DNA of 64,000 nt from Epinephelus fuscoguttatus (Eukaryota > Chordata > Actinopteri > Perciformes > Serranidae). The stretch spans positions 13,207,379-13,271,378 of the forward strand of contig NC_064771.1 of NCBI RefSeq assembly GCF_011397635.1, written 5' to 3'. The translations under genes and the position numbers were made by a program. This document shows, one piece after another, positions 1-12,573 of the stretch; positions within the stretch are counted from its first letter, which is position 1; each line of letters opens with the position of its first letter. The notes beneath the pieces are model-generated. The model was not told the origin of the DNA and searched no databases. It was given only the letters and a program-made list of their open reading frames with translations.

Positions 1-729
1 CCACCCTCAGGGGCCACGCAAAATGAGTTTGAGGGCAGCCATTAGCCCACATGCTACACTTCCTGTTCTACAGCCATGTAGCTCTGTGAGGCTGCACTGA
101 CACAGTGGTGCTTTGAACTAAATGCTAACATCAGCATGCTAACAATAACAATGCTAACAGGCTAATGTGAAGCAGGTCTAATGGTGACCATGTTCTCCAC
201 GTGTTCTCTATCTTAGATTAGTGTGTTAGCACGCTAACAATGGTAATACAAAAAGTAGCTTTAGGCACAAAGCACCATAACTGAAGCTGAATGTCTGAAA
301 TTTTGTGATAAACCTGTACAGCTGTTCAATTGTTGAGACTTTTGAGTTTGGACCAAAGTGATGGACTGACTAACCGACATAACCAAACCTCAGGCCATAC
401 CCAGCGTGGCTAAAAGAGTCAAAATCTCTTCAGAGTTTGGCTCCAAGCTACTGTAGGTGCTTGAGAAATGCAGGAGGAAATACAGAGTCTTTATATAAGC
501 TTAAAAGCACTAGAAATTGTTAGTTAATTTGTCTTGAGTCATTTCAGTGGGAGGAATGGCACGCATCTCCTCCAGGAATATGGAGGATGTGCAGATGTTA
601 AGTCAAAATAAATTGTATATTTTTGGGTGCTGGTGGGCTGCACATATGTGTTTTTGTCAGGTAACTGCTCTCATTTCAGCACTCTTTTTCTCCATCTTTT
701 TCTCATTCCTCTTCCTCTTCGTCCCTCAG
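1..729. other. intronic sequence of sh3bp1 with an old interspersed repeat
   Basis: This stretch precedes the first recognisable sh3bp1 exon. I found no segment encoding the start of the RhoGAP domain, so it is taken as intron. About 50-425 is a repeat copy: 'gctaac' and 'catgctaac' words at 120-240, then an end reading 'ccaaagtgatggactgac' near 352. The same family recurs at 1700-2075 in the opposite orientation. The open frame at 547-888 is coding only from 730 onward. Confidence 0.6.
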
Positions 730-3700
730 GGTCTGTTTCGTCTGGCAGCAGCAGCCTCAGTGGTGAAGAGGTTGAAGACTTGTTTGGATCAAGAAGCGGT
801 CGACCACAGCGAGTTCAGCATGGACCCTCACGCTGTGGCTGGTAAGCATGTGTCCACTTGTTTTTCCTTAGATTTCCTCTTAGTTTGAGCTTGAGTTTCT
901 GTTGTGGGGCCAATGTGACTTATGCGGCTCATTCTGACTGCCCAGTTCCTCTTCTGTTTACTTCAAATACAGCCGCTGTTGCAGCTTCCAGTAATGTAAA
1001 ATACTTAATTTCCTGTTTGCTGGAGAATTTTTAGAACAGCAACAGGAAAGCTTTCATAACTTAAGTAGAGCATGAGTCACTAGTTTTACCAAACAGTGAG
1101 CGAAAACAGCCAATATCATGACTATATATTATTTATTTATCTGTTTATTTATATCATAGGTCATATATTATTATTATACATCTGACAACACAAAAAGGGG
1201 CAGTAGTTAACATATTACCTTAGCTTGTTTATTTGCGATGATGTGATGATTTATCTCTAAATGTATTGTGACAGGAGCTCTCAAGTGTTATCTGCGAGAA
1301 CTCCCCGAGCCTCTAATGACCTTTGAACTCTACAATGACTGGTTTAAAGCAGCAGGGTGTGTATAATATCTACAATACATATTTCTTATTTCTACTCCAG
1401 TATCATGTCTGTTTCTTGAGTTTGATGTCTTTCTTCACAGGGAGAAAGACCTGAATGAGAAGCTGGAGCAGTTCAAAGTGCTACTGAAGAAACTACCGCC
1501 TGAAAACTACAACAACCTCAGGTCTGCACTCTTTGTGTACATTTGTTTTTAGAATCACATCATCAAATGTTGCTGCTACTAGATACACATATCTGAAAAA
1601 GAAAGCATTTCAGGGGCAAAGGACATCCTCATATTCAACTCAAATAGACAACATTTTTAGCCACACTACTGATGTAGCTTTATAGATAGCAATGTTGCTC
1701 TGTCAGTTGGTTAACCTTTTCCTCCAGACTAAAATATCTCAACAATGTTGTGGCTACTCACATTGATGGTTCTCAGGGAATGAGGCCAACTGACTTTAGT
1801 GATCCCCTGACTTCTCTTGTAACGCCACCACGAGGCTAGCGTTTGTGATTTTTAGTGAACTTCCTGTTTAGCGCTACTGTAATTAACAAATATTAGCATG
1901 CCAACACACAAAATAAGCCGGTTAAAGTGGTAAACATTATACCTGCCTATCATTAGCATGTTATGAACTGCCCTTCTGGGCTGAATAAAGTTCTTTCTAT
2001 TTCTATTTTCTATGTTAGCGTTGTCATATGAGCACGTTAGCATGTTGACATTAGCATTTAGCTAGTTTGGTTTATCCAAAGGGTTTTAAGAGGGGTTAAA
2101 ACCTGAAATCATCATGTTAGGGTATCTCAGCTCTCATCGGTGTTGGATGTAACAAAGTACATTTACTCACTGTACTTAAGTACTAATTTGAGGTAGGCCT
2201 ACTTATGCTTTACTCAAGTATTTTCTTTTCATGCTACTTTCAATTTCTATTACATTTTAGAGGGAAATATTGTACCTTTTACTTCACTGTATTTATCTAA
2301 CAGCTATGGTTACTAGTTACTTTACAATTTAAGATTTTTGCATACAAAACATATGAAAAGCTTATGAAATACTATGTTTTCTTTTTATGAAAATACCCAA
2401 CAGGATATACAAGTACAGGTGCAATGCTTAGTTGATTTACCAATAAGTTGACTGACAAAAAATTAATTGGCAACTATTTTGATAATTGTCAGTTTTTGGT
2501 GCAAAGCATTTCATGGTTCCAGGTTCACAAATGTGACGATATGCTGCTTTATCTTTTAATTATTTACACCTATTATAAACAAAATTAAGTTTGTTTTGTT
2601 GTTTGGAATTTTTCTGTATTGAGTACTTAATATTTAAGAAAACATACTTATTATATTATTTCTGCCAATATACCCTCTAAAATCATACGCACAGGACCTT
2701 TGAGATATTAAGTGTATAATCACCTGAAAATAAGAATCTTCGTGTTTTCGTTACCTGTGAATGAGTCATTTATATCAACATAGGGAGTGAGTCCTCGTTT
2801 ATGGAGAGCGCCATGTTGCAATGCCATGTTTCTACAGCAGCCCAAAACAGACAAACTAAACACTGGCTCTAGATAGGGCCATTCACCTTTTCATGTCAGT
2901 AAGCAGCCCCTCCACAACGAGCCAAACAGCACTGGAAAAACACAGATTTTTAATGTGAAATTGCTTTAATTCAGTATTTTTTTTAACTTTTTTTATTCAC
3001 TGGGTCTGTTTGTTTTTGAGAGGAAGAGACCTCTGCGGATAATTCAGCTCCCAGTAAAAACCTCCTAAATGCCTGGATCTTACGTTATCATAGAAAAAGG
3101 TAAACATGCATAAGCAGGCGCTGGGCTAGTGAGCTGAAGAATGTTGGTGAAACACAGATTTGTAATGTGAAACTGCTTTATTCAGTGCTTTCACCTGATC
3201 CGTTTGTTGTGGTGAAGAAGAGACCTGAACGCTGAAAAAATCCTGATCGGGAGTTCACACTTGACACATGAAAAACGTGTCAGCTGGTTGCAATCAGCAT
3301 TCCTCAATGCTAGTCGCCATTAAATATCCCTAAATCCTTCACACTGCTCCTTTAAGAACGTTTTCCTCTTTATACTGCCATGATTTTATTTACTGTAAGT
3401 AACATTTTCAATGCAGGGCTCTTACTTGTAACAGAATATTTTTACAGTATGGTATTAATACTTTTACTTTTGGTTTTTGGTAAAGGATCTGAATACTTCC
3501 TCCACGTCTGCCTCTCACCTGATAGCATTAATTTGTCATCTAGTTTCATCCTGTACACACCTGGGCACCATAACTATTTATTGTGATGCGGTTAGGTCTT
3601 CTTGACTATAGCCACCTTAATATTGCTCTGTAACTTCCTGCCTTTACTACTTGTTTTCTTCCTCTTTCTTCCTATCAGGTACCTGATCCAGTTCTTGTCT

Positions 3701-6700
3701 TTGCTGTCTGAGCAGCAAGCTGTAAACAAGATGACACCCAGTAACATTGCCATCGTGCTGGGGCCCAACCTGCTCTGGCCACGAGCTGAAGGGTGCGTAG
3801 CAACCTGGTTATCTTTGTCTTTACCCTGCGTGTACTGTAACCATACTCCATTCACACGTTCCACTGTCCTGTCTGCTCTTCCTCTTTCATCATCTTTGTG
3901 TCTTAATATGAAGGATGAGCATTTGTGACATATTTCATCAGCAAAACCAGACCTACTGGTCACATGAAACTGAACCGCAGCATCCTGTTAACTGATAAAC
4001 CGTGACAGATGGTTCATGAGGCTAACATTTTCTTAGCAGTGAGGTGGTGGTGGTGGGGGGGGTGCATTAATTATAGGAAGTGCAGTCTTGATGGCAAATA
4101 TACTCTCAGTGGTTAAACCTCAATGGACAGAGTGTCTTACTTGAGTAACATCAAAGTTAGATTTGTATCTCTAACCATGAAAACCTAAGTTAATGTCACC
4201 ATATTCTGCAGCCTGAACCCTTATCCGTTCCACGTTTTAACCCTCCACCTCTCTGCCTCTTTAGTGAAGCTGCTCTGTTTGACATGGCGTCAGCGTCTTC
4301 GGTGCAAGTGGTGACGGTCATTGAGCCTCTTATTCAGTACAGCTCCAGCCTCTTCCCTGAAGGTATACAAACACTGACGTACTCTCTTCACGTGCCATCA
4401 GTACACAGTCTTTAAAGGGTTATTCTGTTTAATACAACTTGAATTTAGCATTTTTATCAGCTTTAATGACATTGTAATTTTCAAACCCACAACTGAGATC
4501 TAAGAATATAGCGGCATCACTACAATTAGTCAGATGATCAGACAATTTGTAAACATCAGGGCTGGTGCCTGGGGGTAAGAAGGAACTGTAGGCCCCTACT
4601 GACCTCTATTTCTTCCCTTGTCTTTGCAGTTGTATTTGTATTAATAAGTAATTAATAATTAGTTTTTGTTGCTGTGTTTAAGCCCAGATTTATTATTTAT
4701 ATGTACCATATAAGCATAAGATAAACTGAAATAATACAGATTTAGAAATCTAGATCTTAATTTTTCAAGATGGAGCCTCAGCATAATGTATTGATGCAGG
4801 TGCCACCTTAATGTATAAGCTGTCATGCCATTACATGCAGCATAGCTTCATATTAAACAGGGTTTTTTTTATTTTTATGTCTAAAAATATAATACAAAAA
4901 GCAGTAAATGTAAATGATGCCTATTTTTTTTTACTACAGTGACACTTTACTAGAATGTCCAATAAAAAAATGACAATGGCCAAATCTTGTGGCACTATTG
5001 GCCTATCCTTAACGCATGGCAGTGTGCTGCTGCACCCGCTCTGCAAACTGCAAATCTGAACAATTTTATTTGGGAGGTAAAACTGAAAGTCAGCACACCC
5101 ACTGCACAGGAAACACAAACAACTACTGCAAGTACAATGAGTCAAGGGTGAACCAGGAAGTCGGTCTATAAACTCTGAATGTTTACAACAGACAGTTTGG
5201 GTTGTTTCATTTTTCCAGATCAATTTAGCTGACACGTGGGTTTGTTTAAAACCTGTCTGGTCATTTGACTGCTGCTTTCTTGCCCAACTGGACTTAGTGT
5301 TTGTGATGTCAGATCTCAGGGACAGAATAGTTGAGTACAATGGTATCACAGATGGGAAATATGGCCAAAACTGAACAAATAAAACACAAGAAGAACAATT
5401 CTTATAAAGAAAAGCTGTCTATTTGATGGAGCACTCATAAATTTCACTCTGTTTTGTTTTGCTCAGCTGTATCCTTTGAGATCCCAGAACTTCCTGAGGT
5501 CTCAGATGTGTCCCTGCCAGTTCCTGTTGCCCAGTCTCTGATGTCAGAAAGGGGGAAACTGAGCAGAACAGTCTCCTCATCATCCACTGCCTCCTCCTCC
5601 TGCTCCTCTTATCACCTTCCTCTCTCAAAGTCAAACAGGTACCGCTCTGTGACGACACAGCTCACAAATTGCATTCACAACGCAGCCTTGTATCATTATT
5701 GTGATGACAGCACAATCATAACACACTAACTGCCTTAGATTATGACCTTATGACAAGCTGCTCTGGGTTTGGCAGCAAGAGGTAATGTTCCAGTTTCATT
5801 TTCTTCCCACCAGCACAACCTCACAGGACAGTGGGGCTTTCGTCTTTGTGAAATCTGGCTCCCTGAGTCGTACTGGCACCTCCACATGGGGCAGCCCTGC
5901 AGCTGACTCAACAGCACCAACCCATCAGAGCACAACATCCAGCAGCTCGTCCTCACTCGATCCCAGCCTCGTTGGGGCCTCCAACACTTCCACCACCTCT
6001 GACCCGACAACACTTCCTAAAGCAACGGGATCAGCACCAACCCCAGGTCAGATCAGGAGTCCCACACAGAAGCAGTGCTCAGACCAAGGCCAGCTGGAGC
6101 CAATTTTGGAGGCTACTCCAGACTCTCCAAGAGCTTTTGTAAAGATCACCTCACCGTATAAACGTAAGTCAGGATCTGCTGTGCCCAATGGCTGTCCAAA
6201 GGCAAGACATTTAAGGGTTTTAGCAATGTACTTTTGTTTCACTTTTGTAACATACACAAGAGACATATTTGTAAAAGAATAGTCAAATTGAAGTAGCAGA
6301 AGCTGAGATATCACGACTCTTAGCTCCACAAAAACTGGATACTACATTTCCCATAATGCAAATCAAGTGTCTTTTGTTACACCCTTCCTGTTTGGTAAAT
6401 GCCAACATTTTTCAAACTTAACACCTCAAGTTTACAACACAGAACTGCTGTTAACAGTTTGAGACCTTAAGTCCAAGTTGAGATTACCTTGATGACATCA
6501 CCATTACATCATCAGGGTAATTTTCTAAGATTTTAAAAAGCTCCTTTAAGAGCCACAAAAGTTTTCATGAGCTAGGTAGTACTCTTCATGACAAGTAAAG
6601 CAATCTTCACATGTCAAATTTGACTCACTCTTGTTTTTGGGCTGAGGGCACAAAGGACGTCTCATTAATCATTTGTCTCTATTTATTGTGTAATGTCCTG

Positions 6701-7691
6701 TGCAGATTCTTTACTTCTAACCCTTGTCCTCTCACAAAGCTAAAGTGGCGGCTTTTCACGTCGGGCTGACAGAGAGAAAATAAATCTACTGCTCTTGTAA
6801 CAACCAGGAAGTAGGAAACAGGAAGTCTCACACCAGTGACCAAAATATAAACCTCTAGGGTCATGCGTCATCTCTCACATTGTTGTAACTGCCTCAAGCG
6901 CGGGTAGAGGCTGAAATACTTTCCCTTATAAGTCGTCCCTTCCTGATATGTTTATCTGACTATGAAACTGATTCCCATGACAAATTTGTTTTTTACTGTT
7001 TCTGACATTGTGTTAAGTAGTGTTTCACTGATTTTTCCATCACAACCAACTGAGGTACTTTATAATCTAAAGTACAAAGTTCTTGGTAGAGCATATACCT
7101 TCACCAACACTAACTCATATGTAAGTGTAGTTTGTGTTCTAGGATTTGCTTCCTAATGAAAAGTAATGCAGATGTCTTTAGCAGTAAGATGAATGTTAGA
7201 CTTCTTTTCTTGAACTTGAAAGCAGCATAGCGGTGAGACTGGCTCAGTTTTTAATATAACGAGTTTAAAATTGCATTACATTTTTGGTTAATTCATAGGT
7301 AGATAACGTGTTGTAGATAACTGTCTTGCATTGCATCACAACCCTTTCCCTAATCTATTTGCCCCCATGTGGCATCCCTGTAACCCCACTGTCTTCTGTC
7401 TCTCATCCTACAGCAAAGAGATGTTTCAACGTGACCAAAGGCAACCAAGCTAACGAGCAGGTAACAGTTCAGTACTCTAAACCCAAAGCTCCAGCGCCTC
7501 CTAAGCTCCAGGCCCCTCCACCCCCCACCACAGCACCGGCTGCTGTGGACACAAGGACCCACCCAACACCTGCGCCTCGAGCTGTGTCGGCCAACCTCAA
7601 AAAGCCTGCTCCGAAAAAGCCTGGACTCAGAGCCCCAAACTGCCCTCCGCCTCTTCCTCCACCGTCACAGGCGAAAGAAGTTCCTTCTTAA
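730..7691 (+). CDS. sh3bp1: SH3 domain-binding protein 1 (RhoGAP), 3' part, eight exons
   Basis: Rho GTPase-activating protein; family members inactivate Rac and Cdc42 at membranes and junctions. Exons: 730-841, 1275-1356, 1441-1521, 3679-3792, 4265-4362, 5467-5638, 5814-6163, 7414-7691. All introns are GT/AG, phases join without a break, and 428 residues plus TAA are visible. The first visible residues, GLFRLAAAAS, carry the RhoGAP arginine finger (R4). LRELPEPLMTF and KMTPSNIAIVLGPNLLW follow, the latter with the conserved Asn. After the GAP domain comes a Ser-rich tail, then a Pro-rich end with PPPP and CPPPLPPPSQ runs suited to SH3 binding. ARHGAP17 and ARHGAP44 are the alternatives, but GLFRLAAAASV-KRLK fits SH3BP1 best, as does cdc42ep1 next door. 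The BAR domain and GAP start lie left of the window. Confidence 0.88.
1700..2075 (+). repeat. interspersed repeat, 'gctaac/catgttagc' family
   Basis: It contains 'tatctcaacaatgttgt', 'gtgatcccctgacttctc', 'gtggtaaacattatacctg' and 'gttagcatgttgacatta', words typical of a very abundant percomorph repeat. An 'aataaagttctttctatttct' stretch at about 1984 looks like the tail of a LINE-like insertion. Other copies lie at 50-425 (inverted) and 18380-18535. Family identification is from memory. Confidence 0.6.
2143..2350 (+). repeat. interspersed repeat, 'aagtac' family
   Basis: It opens with 'atgtaacaaagtacattt' and continues through 'tgtacttaagtac' and 'ttacttcactgtattt'. A longer copy in the opposite orientation occupies 47566-48030 and closes with the reverse complement of this opening. 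Confidence 0.6.
2661..3358 (-). repeat. composite MITE-like repeat, opposite orientation to 28849-29340
   Basis: The segment 'tatatcaacatagggagtg' through 'ggctctagatagggcc' matches the copy at 28849-29340, and 'cttcacactgctcctttaa' at 3338-3356 is its reverse-complemented end. The left edge (2661-2715) resembles a second partial end, so this may be two adjoining or nested copies. Confidence 0.55.
6164..7413. other. last intron of sh3bp1, no gene seen
   Basis: Donor at 6163/6164 (gtaagt) and acceptor before 7414 (ccatcctacag-type). Open frames here (6679-6864 -, 6962-7156 +) have no recognisable content. Confidence 0.6.
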
Positions 7692-7851
7692 GCACAGTGA
7701 GAAAAATGACATACAGTATGTGTCATACATTAATAAGGTTGTTTTTCTTGTATCACACCTATCAGTGATGCCGGCTGTGGTCACAGGGTTAAATCTATTA
7801 ACCAGAGTTTGCAGCAAATCACTGTTTTTCAGTCTGATTATAAGTTGCTCT

Positions 7852-8357
7852 TTAAAGGGGACCTATTGTGCTCATTTTCAGGTTCATACGTGTATTTTGG
7901 GTTTCTACTAGAACATGTTTACATGCTTAGATGTTCAAAGAGCTCTTCATTTTCGTCATACTGTCGGTGCTGGAACACCTGTATTCACCCTCTGTCTGAG
8001 ATGCTCCATTTTAGCGCCTGTCTCTTTAAGCCCAGGGTTTGGTCAGCAAAACGTCTACCATGAAAAATCACCGATAAAAGCTTATAAACCAAAATCCTCA
8101 CAGCCAGACATGTTCCAACATAAATTTGACCAGAATCGGAGAAGAAAGGAACATTGGCAACCAAGAATATATGTTTCCCTGACGTTAGCATGTAGCTACA
8201 TGTAGCAATGTACTGAGGTTTTTGCCTGCAGGGATTACTTTTACATACATTTACCTCATTATTTGAAACTTTGGCCACATTTAACATGAACGTCTCGCAT
8301 TCTAACATTATATATATGTGACAGAAAATAAGGAAAAGCACAATAGGTCCCCTTTAA
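7852..8357 (+). mobile_element. non-autonomous DNA transposon (MITE-like) in the sh3bp1 3'UTR
   Basis: The element is bounded by inverted ends: 'ttaaaggggacctattgtg' at the left and 'cacaataggtccccttta' at the right. Between them there is no transposase, only AT-rich filler. A second, larger copy in the opposite orientation lies at 40163-41198. It sits between the sh3bp1 stop codon and the first good poly(A) signal, so it is probably transcribed as 3'UTR. Confidence 0.7.
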
Positions 8358-8679
8358 ACATAAAGGTTTTGTTATTGTAAGTCTGTGCTGCTCACTATCT
8401 TCCTTCAAGTTGCAGCTTAATTTCCTTTTGTTGGGTCTACAAACATTTCTGTAACCAGCTACATTTATTTATACTTCAGTTACTGATGTCCAATATTTCT
8501 CAGTGTGCAAAGTAATTTCCAGAGAGCGAGTCTTTCTGGTATCTAGCTACACAATAAGTTAATCCAGCCATCCAAAACTGATTGCCAGTTGCTATGTGTG
8601 CTGTTTTCAGGGTGGATTTTTTCCATAAATATACAAATTAATAGTGTTCATGTGAGCTCATTAAGTATGGGAAAATGTA

Positions 8680-8685
8680 AATAAA
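8680..8685 (+). terminator. sh3bp1: candidate poly(A) signal of sh3bp1
   Basis: AATAAA lies about 990 nt after the TAA stop; a second AATAAA is at 8774-8779. Usage is inferred from position only. Confidence 0.4.
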
Positions 8686-8806
8686 CTTTTTACAACCACC
8701 TCCTGATGTATGATTCAAGATTTTGGGTTATTCCTGTAAATCAACCTTCAAAATTAGACCTGTAAAAAATGTAAATAAATGCATATTCAACCTAATTAGA
8801 AACATC

Positions 8807-8812
8807 TTTATT
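8807..8812 (-). terminator. cdc42ep1: candidate poly(A) signal of cdc42ep1
   Basis: TTTATT on the + strand gives AATAAA on the - strand, about 1 kb downstream of the cdc42ep1 stop codon and only about 120 nt from the sh3bp1 signal on the other strand. Confidence 0.35.
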
Positions 8813-9804
8813 GTCAATTTATATCATCATAATATATCATTGGTATTGACTGCAGCATATGGATGTGAACTGCACTATGTGCTGCAGGTGCTCATACTGT
8901 AAGTACATATTTATAGGAGGTCAGTTAATATCTTCATTGTATAAAAGAACACATAAATGACAACTCTGCTTTAAAAAGTAATACAGGAGTCGGACTTCAT
9001 AATCATAAAAGGTGCACGGAGTCTCTATATATAAAAGTCTGCAGCATACAATGACCAATTATATGGTTCAGCTTTGGTTGCGACTAGCAAATACCAGTAT
9101 TACTTGTCATATTCCCTCAGTCCATGTAGTCTAATAACTGAGATGTTTGTGTTTATCTAATGAGGCCTGAGATTCCAGATTTCTTATTTCCCTTTTTGTT
9201 TCCTAGTAGTGTATTCCTGAGTGAAAGGAGTTGACAGGAGATTGTAGTGAGGCCTGAAGGCTGTAATAAGATTAAATCTTTTTTTTCTAATCCCTACTTC
9301 CTCTCTCGTGAGTGACTGGGACACACACTGAACATCTTTTCCCCTCTAATGTGAGGAAGTGTGAAAAGTATAAAGTAAATGACTGCTTCTACACTGAGTT
9401 ATGTTGGCGTTTCCTTTGAGATTATCTTATCCACATTCTCTGGCACATCCTTGCTGTCCACGCCTCTTCTTTGTTTCAGTCCTTTTTAAGTCCTGTCCTT
9501 TGAAAAAAGCATCCTCCCTCTCTGTGCTGGGCTTGGAGACGTGCGTCACCAAGTCTTTCCCTCCTTTTAGATACATTCAGCAACAGTTTTGCATCCGAAC
9601 TGTACATCCTTGAAGCATGATTTGTATTAAAGTAAAGGATCCAACATTAAGGATACTGGATTGGAGTTTTCATGGTCATCCTGTCCAAAGAGCCAGCCTC
9701 GTTCACCATAAAAAGATTTTTGATGATTGATTTGATTGGAATTACAGAGAAATCATACATCAGCAATAGTTCTTTAGTGTCAAAATGTCTCAGATTTGCT
9801 CGGC

Positions 9805-11326
9805 TCAGACCTTAATTTCATCCTCGTCGTCCATGTAACTGTAGGATATTTTGTTCTTGGAGTGGCTGGTGATCATCATCTCTGAATCTGCAACCTCCAT
9901 CCGGCTCTGTCCCTTAAAGTGGCTGACGCCATAGTGACGCGCGAGCACATCTGTAGCGTTCTGGAACCGCTCACTCTCCATCCCAATCCCCAACCTCACT
10001 CGTTCAGGAGACCCCATCACCACATCAGGTACTTTGACAGAAAGCCCGACTCCGTTCACCTCCATCCCCTCCTCTTCCCACTCGGCCCCATGCGGGCTCT
10101 TCCTGCCCCCACAGTCCTCTCGCAGCAGGGAATCCACGTAGGAGATAGTGGCCGAGTCCATCTCTGATCCCTCGTTGGTCAGCCCGCACGCTGACCCCGC
10201 CTCCTCTCCCTCCCAGGTGTGGCCGTGCTCCTCCGGGTGGCTGTCGATCAGGCCGAACACCTCGCTCATGAGGGAGGGGCCGAGGTCAAAGGTGAAGGTG
10301 TCCAGAGAGGTGAGGGAAGGGAGGGAGTCAGAGAAGGCAGTGGAGGAGGGTTTGGGGTCAGAGGTCACAATGGAGGTGGAGCAGGTGGATAAGATGGCAT
10401 CAGTGGGGTCGGTCAGGGAGCCACGGTGGATGTTAGGGGGGCAGGAAATGGGGAGGGAGATGGAGGGCTGCTGTCGCTCAGCGCGGGAGAGACGAGGCAG
10501 AGTGACGAAACCAGACTCCAGACCTGAGGACGCAGACACAAATTGATACAGGACATTCAGTGGCATGTATTTTGTTTATGTGGTTGTGTCTTGTTTCAAA
10601 CACTAAATAAAATTCAGTCACACTCTTCACATGATTTATCAAACAATTCCAACAGGGGGCGATGTAAACCCATCTGAAAACATCCTGCCAGCAAACCCCA
10701 GCCAGCAAAGTGCTGAGTTGTTCTGCCCTGTGAACAGTGAATCATCTGCCCGACCGTGCCAGATCACTTAACAAATCACACACTCACACACTGCCACCTT
10801 CATGACCCAAAGGGCTAAAATTACCACAGCATCTCTCAATCCCAGTCGCAAAGGGCAATGAGTCGGGAGGTTTTTCATACCAACTAGGGACAGGGAGGAG
10901 CTGGGGGGGCCTCCCTTGATACAATTTGCTGGCCTCCCCCGCAAAAATAATTAGGGGCAGATATTACTGGCTGATATTACTGTCTTTAAGAGGCTGTGGT
11001 GCGCTCATTTTTTAAGCTATCATGAAGGTAGTGGTATTTTGTGACTACTAGGCAACGTGATGCACCCATTGGTACCAACCATATCAACATAGCTTGTCAA
11101 GAAGGGGGCTAAATAACCAATTGCAAGAAAGCAGTAACTGGTGAAACCAGCTTATGAGGGATTTATTTGGACGCTAACTTGCAGATTCTCCTATCCCTGT
11201 GTCATAATGCATAATTACTAGAGTACAGTTGCTCCAGTTTTCCCTACAAAAGTCAGCTGTGAATTATGTGATTTTAGTTTAAGATTTTTTGATAAGAATG
11301 TCTGCGTACACAACTCCATATAAAAA

Positions 11327-11385
<59 letters not shown>

Positions 11386-12573
11386 CCATGAGTTTGGTAT
11401 TAATGTGAGCCACTCAGACGGCCTGTTGCCAGCTCTGTCTGGATCTCTGTGTGTTATCAGCAAGCGAGCGAGCGCTGCTGATTAAGAACCAAGGTGATTC
11501 ATAAGGACATCTGGGGGAAATCTGTCTAGATTAGCGAGTAGAACTGATAGATGAGTTTCACTGCAGCTCTGCAGACAGTTTCCACTTCTCTGCAGTTTCC
11601 AGTTAGCACCGGTTAACTCATTTGACCCCTGTGTTTCACTTTGTGCAGCCACAGTGCCATTTAATGTCAAGGAAACATCTACCCTTAATCTCGGGGACCA
11701 TTTTTGGGTTTGGTGGTGCACTTTTTCTTAATCCTCAAATGACTGAGCAAAAAAAGATGACAGGACATTATGTCAAGAAATTCCCAGGAGTAGATAAACT
11801 GCACTTTTCCAGTGATCCAAAACACTAAGCAAAACCCCAATGAGCTTCAATCATTTCAAGGGGGAGAAATCCTGTGTAAAAGGATTGTATGTGTATCTGT
11901 GTATGGGCAGGTAGCATAAAGTGGGATTAACTGAGTATTGCTGAAAACAGTTGTCTGCTGTATCCGTAAATGAGAGTGAACTAAAACAGATAACACCATG
12001 ACTGACCCCTTTCACACACAAACTTGTCTGATACATTGCTGATGTAAAAATATTGATCATACCATCTTTAAAAAACATGCACAGGCTATCACCATACTCA
12101 CCATAAGAGCTCTTCTTGTCCTCTGGTGTGCTGTGAGAACTGGGGAAGAGCACTTTGGCAGTGGGACTCCCATTCGGCATATCCACATCCAGCCTGGGGA
12201 GGGAGATGGCATTCTTGATGATGGGAGAAACGACTGGAGGCGGCGGTGACAGATCCTTGGGTCCTCCTGTGGCACGGTTTTCAGAGCCCCTCCTGATGTG
12301 ACGCAGCGTCCTGGAGAAGAACGCTCCGATCTTGTTGTCAGGGCTGGAGACAGAATCTGTTTCCCCATTGTTCCCATTGGCCGTGCCGCCGTGGTTGCTG
12401 AGGAAGGAGGTGTCCCCAAACACGTCGCCACCACGGCCGACGTGCATGGTGTGGCGGAAGTCACCCAAAGGAGGGCTGATCATATCCAACGTGAGGTCGC
12501 CTTTATAGCGGCGCTTGCTGTGGGAGTGTGTGACCAGACCTTTTAGGCCTGACAGCTTTTCCTGAAGATTCAT
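9805..12573 (-). CDS. cdc42ep1: Cdc42 effector protein 1 (Borg5)
   Basis: Borg-family adaptor that binds GTP-loaded Cdc42 through a CRIB motif and organises actin and septins. Coding exons are 12102-12573 and 9805-10523. Donor G|GTGAGT and acceptor CCTCAG|GT join in phase and give 396 residues, against about 391 in human. The start is the ATG at 12573, with A at -3; the frame stays open upstream, but only TTG codons were seen there. The CRIB motif ISPPLGDFRHTMHVG is at residues 32-46, followed by RGGDVFGDTSFLSNHGG exactly as in CDC42EP1. Further Borg blocks are SPIIKNAISLPRLD before the junction and FDLGPSLMSEVFGLID in the second exon; the acidic end is MDDEDEIKV. CDC42EP4 is the nearest alternative, but its CRIB flank differs (HVGRAGDAFGD). 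It is tail to tail with sh3bp1, as expected from human 22q13.1. Confidence 0.92.
11328..11382. repeat. (CA)n microsatellite in the cdc42ep1 intron
   Basis: An uninterrupted CA dinucleotide run of about 27 units lies between the two coding exons of cdc42ep1. Confidence 0.95.

Larger units (their letters stand above)
1522..3678. other. sh3bp1 intron packed with repeats
   Basis: This 2.2-kb intron is nearly all interspersed repeat: a 'gctaac' family copy at 1700-2075, an 'aagtac' family copy at 2143-2350, and a composite copy at 2661-3358. Open frames here (1852-2043 -, 3380-3586 +) show no family resemblance. The next exon begins at 3679. Confidence 0.6.

Noticed and set aside
547..729. Extension of the first sh3bp1 exon to the left
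   Set aside because: The translated sequence does not resemble the RhoGAP start, and a good acceptor (gtccctcag) precedes 730.
4921..5349. 142-residue frame on the - strand inside an sh3bp1 intron
   Set aside because: No recognisable domain and it begins and ends within intron. It may derive from an old repeat, but nothing supports a gene.
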